From NCBI GenBank assembly GCA_919902475.1, contig CAKKRA010000288.1, positions 1-7,183 on the forward strand: a stretch of DNA of 7,183 nucleotides, read 5' to 3'. Origin of the DNA: Nitrospiria bacterium (GTDB lineage Bacteria; Nitrospirota; CAKKRA01; 9FT-COMBO-42-15). Of the stretch, positions 5,319 through 7,183 are shown one piece after another (within the stretch, counting starts at the first letter, position 1; each line of letters begins with the position of its first letter). The position numbers and the translations under genes were made by a program. The notes under the pieces were generated by a model. The model ran no database searches. It was not told the origin of the DNA and worked only from the letters and a program-made list of their open reading frames with translations.

Positions 5319-6761
5319 TTAGCTCATTTTAGTCATTATTAAAAAGAAGATTTTATTAGAATTTTCCCAATCCACATTTATTGTGAAATTAGCTATTCCA
5401 GAATCTTTCACTAATTTTACCAAGGCATTTACATTTCGTGGCTCAAATGTCCAGTCGCAAAACCAGTCAGGTGGAAGGGGTTTATATTTATCCTTATCCT
5501 TATGTGCGATGATAAATCTTCCACTTGGATATAAAAGTGAATAGATAAAGAAAATTATTTTCTTTAATACCCTATCTGGTAAATAATCAGCAAGACCAAT
5601 ACTGTAGATTAGATTCTGTTCGTTCAAGACCTCTTGGTGTTTTGATAATTTTAAAACAGATTCTTTTAAAAATTTAATCTCTAAATCTTCAGGAAGCGTC
5701 TTAAATCTCTCTTTAGAGTAGTTTATTGCTTTTTCATCAAAATCTAAGCATGTAAATTTTAATTTTTTTTTTAGATGTATATCAGGCAATAACTCCCTTA
5801 TCTCACGACATGAGCCGCAGGCTATATTCAATATATTTATTGATGGAAGGGCTGTCTCTTCCATAAAAGTCATTAATAAATTCTTCATTTTGTTTTTACG
5901 GTTTCTTACTGCAATGGCATAAGGATTGTCTAAAAAATACCTGTCATGGTAAATGCCTATGCTCTCAGAAATTGTTTGGTTATTGTATATAGTTTCCAAT
6001 AAGTTGTAGTCTCCTGGATAACCATAAGATTTCTTAAGCGCTCTTTCCATAATCTTACTTTTATATACCCAGTGTCCAACCAAAGACCTGAATTCCTTTT
6101 TAATTTCCTTTATTAGGAGATTATTTTTTACAATTTCTTCTAACGCATCACCCTTCTTTACAATCTTATCATTAATGATATTTAATCTTTCTTGAATAGA
6201 TTCCTCAGACATTGATTTATTTTTTATATGCTGTTCCAGATCAATCAAATCTTCAATAAACCACTTCACATCCTTTCTGAAAAATGACTCAATCTTACCA
6301 GAAACATCTCTGTCTTCTGTCTTCAAGTCCTTAATCAGATTGAGGATATATTCATTATTAGTAAATAAAAACCTTTTCAGAATATCCTCCTGCTGCTCAT
6401 CTTTATCTAAAAAATGCACCCCACAATAATATTTTCCATCATCAAAAATTTTGTTCCATCTGACTTCCCCCTGAAATTGTAGGGGTGTATTCATAAGGCT
6501 GAATTCAATCAATAAAGGTGATGGGAGTTTTACTTCGGCATCAAAAGATATGCCTATTCCCCCTTCGCTCAGGTTAATTGTCTGTGCATTCTGAGATTGA
6601 GAGGGGATTTCTGCGAAAGATTTTGTTTTTAATGTTATAGGAGAGTTTATCTTGATGCGGTAAGAAAATCTTTTATTATCCTGATTATAATTCATTACTG
6701 TTTTACAGTTTTCGTCTTGAAGAATCTCAGATGGCGGCTCAGTCTGGACGGTTATTTCCAC
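5319..6761 (-). CDS. PilZ domain fused to PhcB-like SAM-dependent methyltransferase
   Basis: A 480-aa soluble protein. Residues ~29-135 form a PilZ domain with both c-di-GMP signatures: R31-x3-R35 (RFSYR) and N63-L-S65-E-G-G68 (D/NxSxxG). A helical linker (~136-235) leads to the segment YGYPGDYNLLETIY (246-259) and FLDNPYAIAVRNRK (276-289). A class I methyltransferase follows: motif I ILNIACGSCRE (310-320), acidic strand CLDFDE (338-343), YSIGLADYLPDR (386-397) and DWFCDWTFEPR (432-442). The GYxGDY, AVRNR and GLxDYLPD signatures resemble proteins annotated as PhcB-type 3-hydroxypalmitate methyl ester synthases. Methylation of a fatty acid or related lipid, switched by c-di-GMP, is the inferred role. 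The start is GTG at 6761, with GAAGGGA about 10 nt upstream; Met23 is an alternative that would keep PilZ intact. The kinase gene follows after 4 nt. Confidence 0.85.
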   Translation of the reverse strand: MEITVQTEPPSEILQDENCKTVMNYNQDNKRFSYRIKINSPITLKTKSFAEIPSQSQNAQTINLSEGGIGISFDAEVKLPSPLLIEFSLMNTPLQFQGEVRWNKIFDDGKYYCGVHFLDKDEQQEDILKRFLFTNNEYILNLIKDLKTEDRDVSGKIESFFRKDVKWFIEDLIDLEQHIKNKSMSEESIQERLNIINDKIVKKGDALEEIVKNNLLIKEIKKEFRSLVGHWVYKSKIMERALKKSYGYPGDYNLLETIYNNQTISESIGIYHDRYFLDNPYAIAVRNRKNKMKNLLMTFMEETALPSINILNIACGSCREIRELLPDIHLKKKLKFTCLDFDEKAINYSKERFKTLPEDLEIKFLKESVLKLSKHQEVLNEQNLIYSIGLADYLPDRVLKKIIFFIYSLLYPSGRFIIAHKDKDKYKPLPPDWFCDWTFEPRNVNALVKLVKDSGIANFTINVDWENSNKIFFLIMTKMS

Positions 6762-6786
6762 TGGAGGTATTTCCCTTCAAAATTTG

Positions 6787-6804
6787 GTTAATAAGAGTTA
6801 ATAA
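6787..6804. repeat. Tandem GTTAATAA direct repeat
   Basis: GTTAATAA occurs at 6787-6794 and 6797-6804, a period of exactly 10 bp (one helical turn), between the leader hairpin and the ribosome binding site of the PilZ-methyltransferase gene. Such spacing is compatible with a cooperative regulator site, but the region is AT-rich and the repeat is short, so chance is quite possible. Confidence 0.3.
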
Positions 6805-6808
6805 ATTT

Positions 6809-6838
6809 GATTACACAGATGACATCATCTGCGCAATC
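6809..6838 (-). promoter_or_regulatory. Long hairpin in the leader of the PilZ-methyltransferase mRNA
   Basis: The plus-strand arms GATTACACAGATGA (6809-6822) and TCATCTGCGCAATC (6825-6838) are complementary at 12 of 14 positions. In minus-strand RNA the two mismatches become G-U pairs, so a 13-14 bp stem forms with a loop of 2-4 nt. No U-run follows on either strand, so it is not a standard terminator. It lies about 48 nt upstream of the GTG start, in the transcribed leader of the methyltransferase-kinase unit. Candidate roles are mRNA stability, translational control or a protein-binding palindrome in DNA. Confidence 0.55.
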
Positions 6839-6921
6839 AGAGCCTAAAAACTCTCCTCACCAAACTCTAAAGGGTCCCCCAACCCTTAAACCTGTTTAGT
6901 CGGTATGCTTATTACAAAAAC

Positions 6922-6950
6922 AGTATACTATTTTAAAGCTTAAATTGCAA
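6922..6950 (-). promoter_or_regulatory. Sigma70-type promoter of the methyltransferase-kinase unit
   Basis: The minus strand shows TTGCAA (6950-6945), a 17-bp AT-rich spacer and TATACT (6927-6922), 4/6 and 5/6 matches to consensus at ideal spacing. It begins 8 nt after the stop codon of the upstream small gene. The predicted start at about 6915 leaves a leader of about 150 nt before the GTG at 6761. The -10 lies inside the palindrome AGTATACT, which shares GTATACTATTT with the lexA promoter region. Confidence 0.65.
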
Positions 6951-6957
6951 GTTTTTC

Positions 6958-7183
6958 TTAAGCCTCTTTATCAAGTTCTTCTTCTATTGCCTTTTCTGCC
7001 TGCTCTGAATGAACCTTAAGGTGTGTGATGGCAGCGGATAGCTCGCCGAGCATATCTTCTAACTGCTTGTTTGTTATATTCTGAACCCGCAATTTTTCAA
7101 TGAGTTTGATAACCTCAAGACATTCCCCATCAAGTTCATCAAGCAATGATGATAACGTATCTGTTAATATCAATTTTTCTTTC
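6958..7183 (-). CDS. Small helical protein of unknown function, N-terminus at window edge
   Basis: The frame is open from the right edge to a TAA at 6960-6958. It reads KEKLILTDTLSSLLDELDGE and continues as charged amphipathic helix (VIKLIEKLR, LEDMLGELSAAITHLKVHSE, KAIEEELDKEA), so at least 74 residues, acidic, probably a helical bundle or coiled coil, with no signal peptide or membrane segment. A TTG at 7173 could serve as start, but the last window base is the third base of the codon before KEK and is a G, so an ATG beginning just outside is equally possible. It runs in the same direction as the PilZ-methyltransferase gene, which has its own promoter right after this stop, so a functional link is uncertain. 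I do not recognise the family. Confidence 0.6.
   Translation of the reverse strand, partial: KEKLILTDTLSSLLDELDGECLEVIKLIEKLRVQNITNKQLEDMLGELSAAITHLKVHSEQAEKAIEEELDKEA

Noticed and set aside
6815..6832. Tiny upstream reading frame (ATG ATG TCA TCT GTG TAA) within the leader hairpin
   Set aside because: Five codons, no ribosome binding site, and it lies inside the paired stem; probably coincidental.
6762..6915. c-di-GMP riboswitch in the leader of the PilZ-methyltransferase gene
   Set aside because: Attractive given the PilZ domain, but the GEMM consensus elements I know are not present; only simple hairpins are seen.

Overview
The window is AT-rich bacterial DNA from a Gram-negative-type, SOS-competent organism. 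All intact genes lie on the minus strand, so the reading order runs from high to low coordinates. The mix of a LexA/DUF6504/DinB SOS operon, a B12-binding radical SAM protein and a long membrane histidine kinase would fit Nitrospirota or a deltaproteobacterial-type lineage. That placement is an impression from gene content and is not proven here.

Region 1 (7183-3059) starts with the end of a small helical protein that runs off the right edge. A good sigma70-type promoter follows its stop (TTGCAA, 17-bp spacer, TATACT), then a leader of about 150 nt with a long hairpin. Two genes follow, only 4 nt apart: a PilZ-methyltransferase fusion of 480 aa and a polytopic GAF-containing sensor histidine kinase of 751 aa. 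The methyltransferase half resembles, from memory, the PhcB family that makes the fatty-acid methyl ester signal of Ralstonia, and phcB there is also followed by a sensor kinase gene (phcS). This pair is the most interesting item here: a candidate lipid-signal synthase under c-di-GMP control with its own sensor. No response regulator is visible in the window.

Region 2 (3036-1734) is a B12-binding radical SAM gene of unknown substrate. It has its own promoter-like sequence, placed so that transcription would begin at or next to the start codon.

Region 3 (1733-1017) holds no intact gene. It contains broken pieces: a UPF0175 antitoxin-like fragment, the C-terminal tail of an integrase-core transposase, and an unassigned open stretch. 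It looks like an old insertion or decay site.

Region 4 (1016-1) is an SOS operon: lexA, a DUF6504-like gene overlapping it by 1 nt (TAATG), and the first 26 codons of dinB (DNA polymerase IV), which leaves the window at the left edge. The lexA promoter carries a GTATAC-N4-GTATAC operator candidate that touches the ATG, so lexA is probably leaderless. Its LexA has an unusual, one-residue-shorter recognition helix. A G/C-rich palindromic repeat sits between the DUF6504 gene and dinB.
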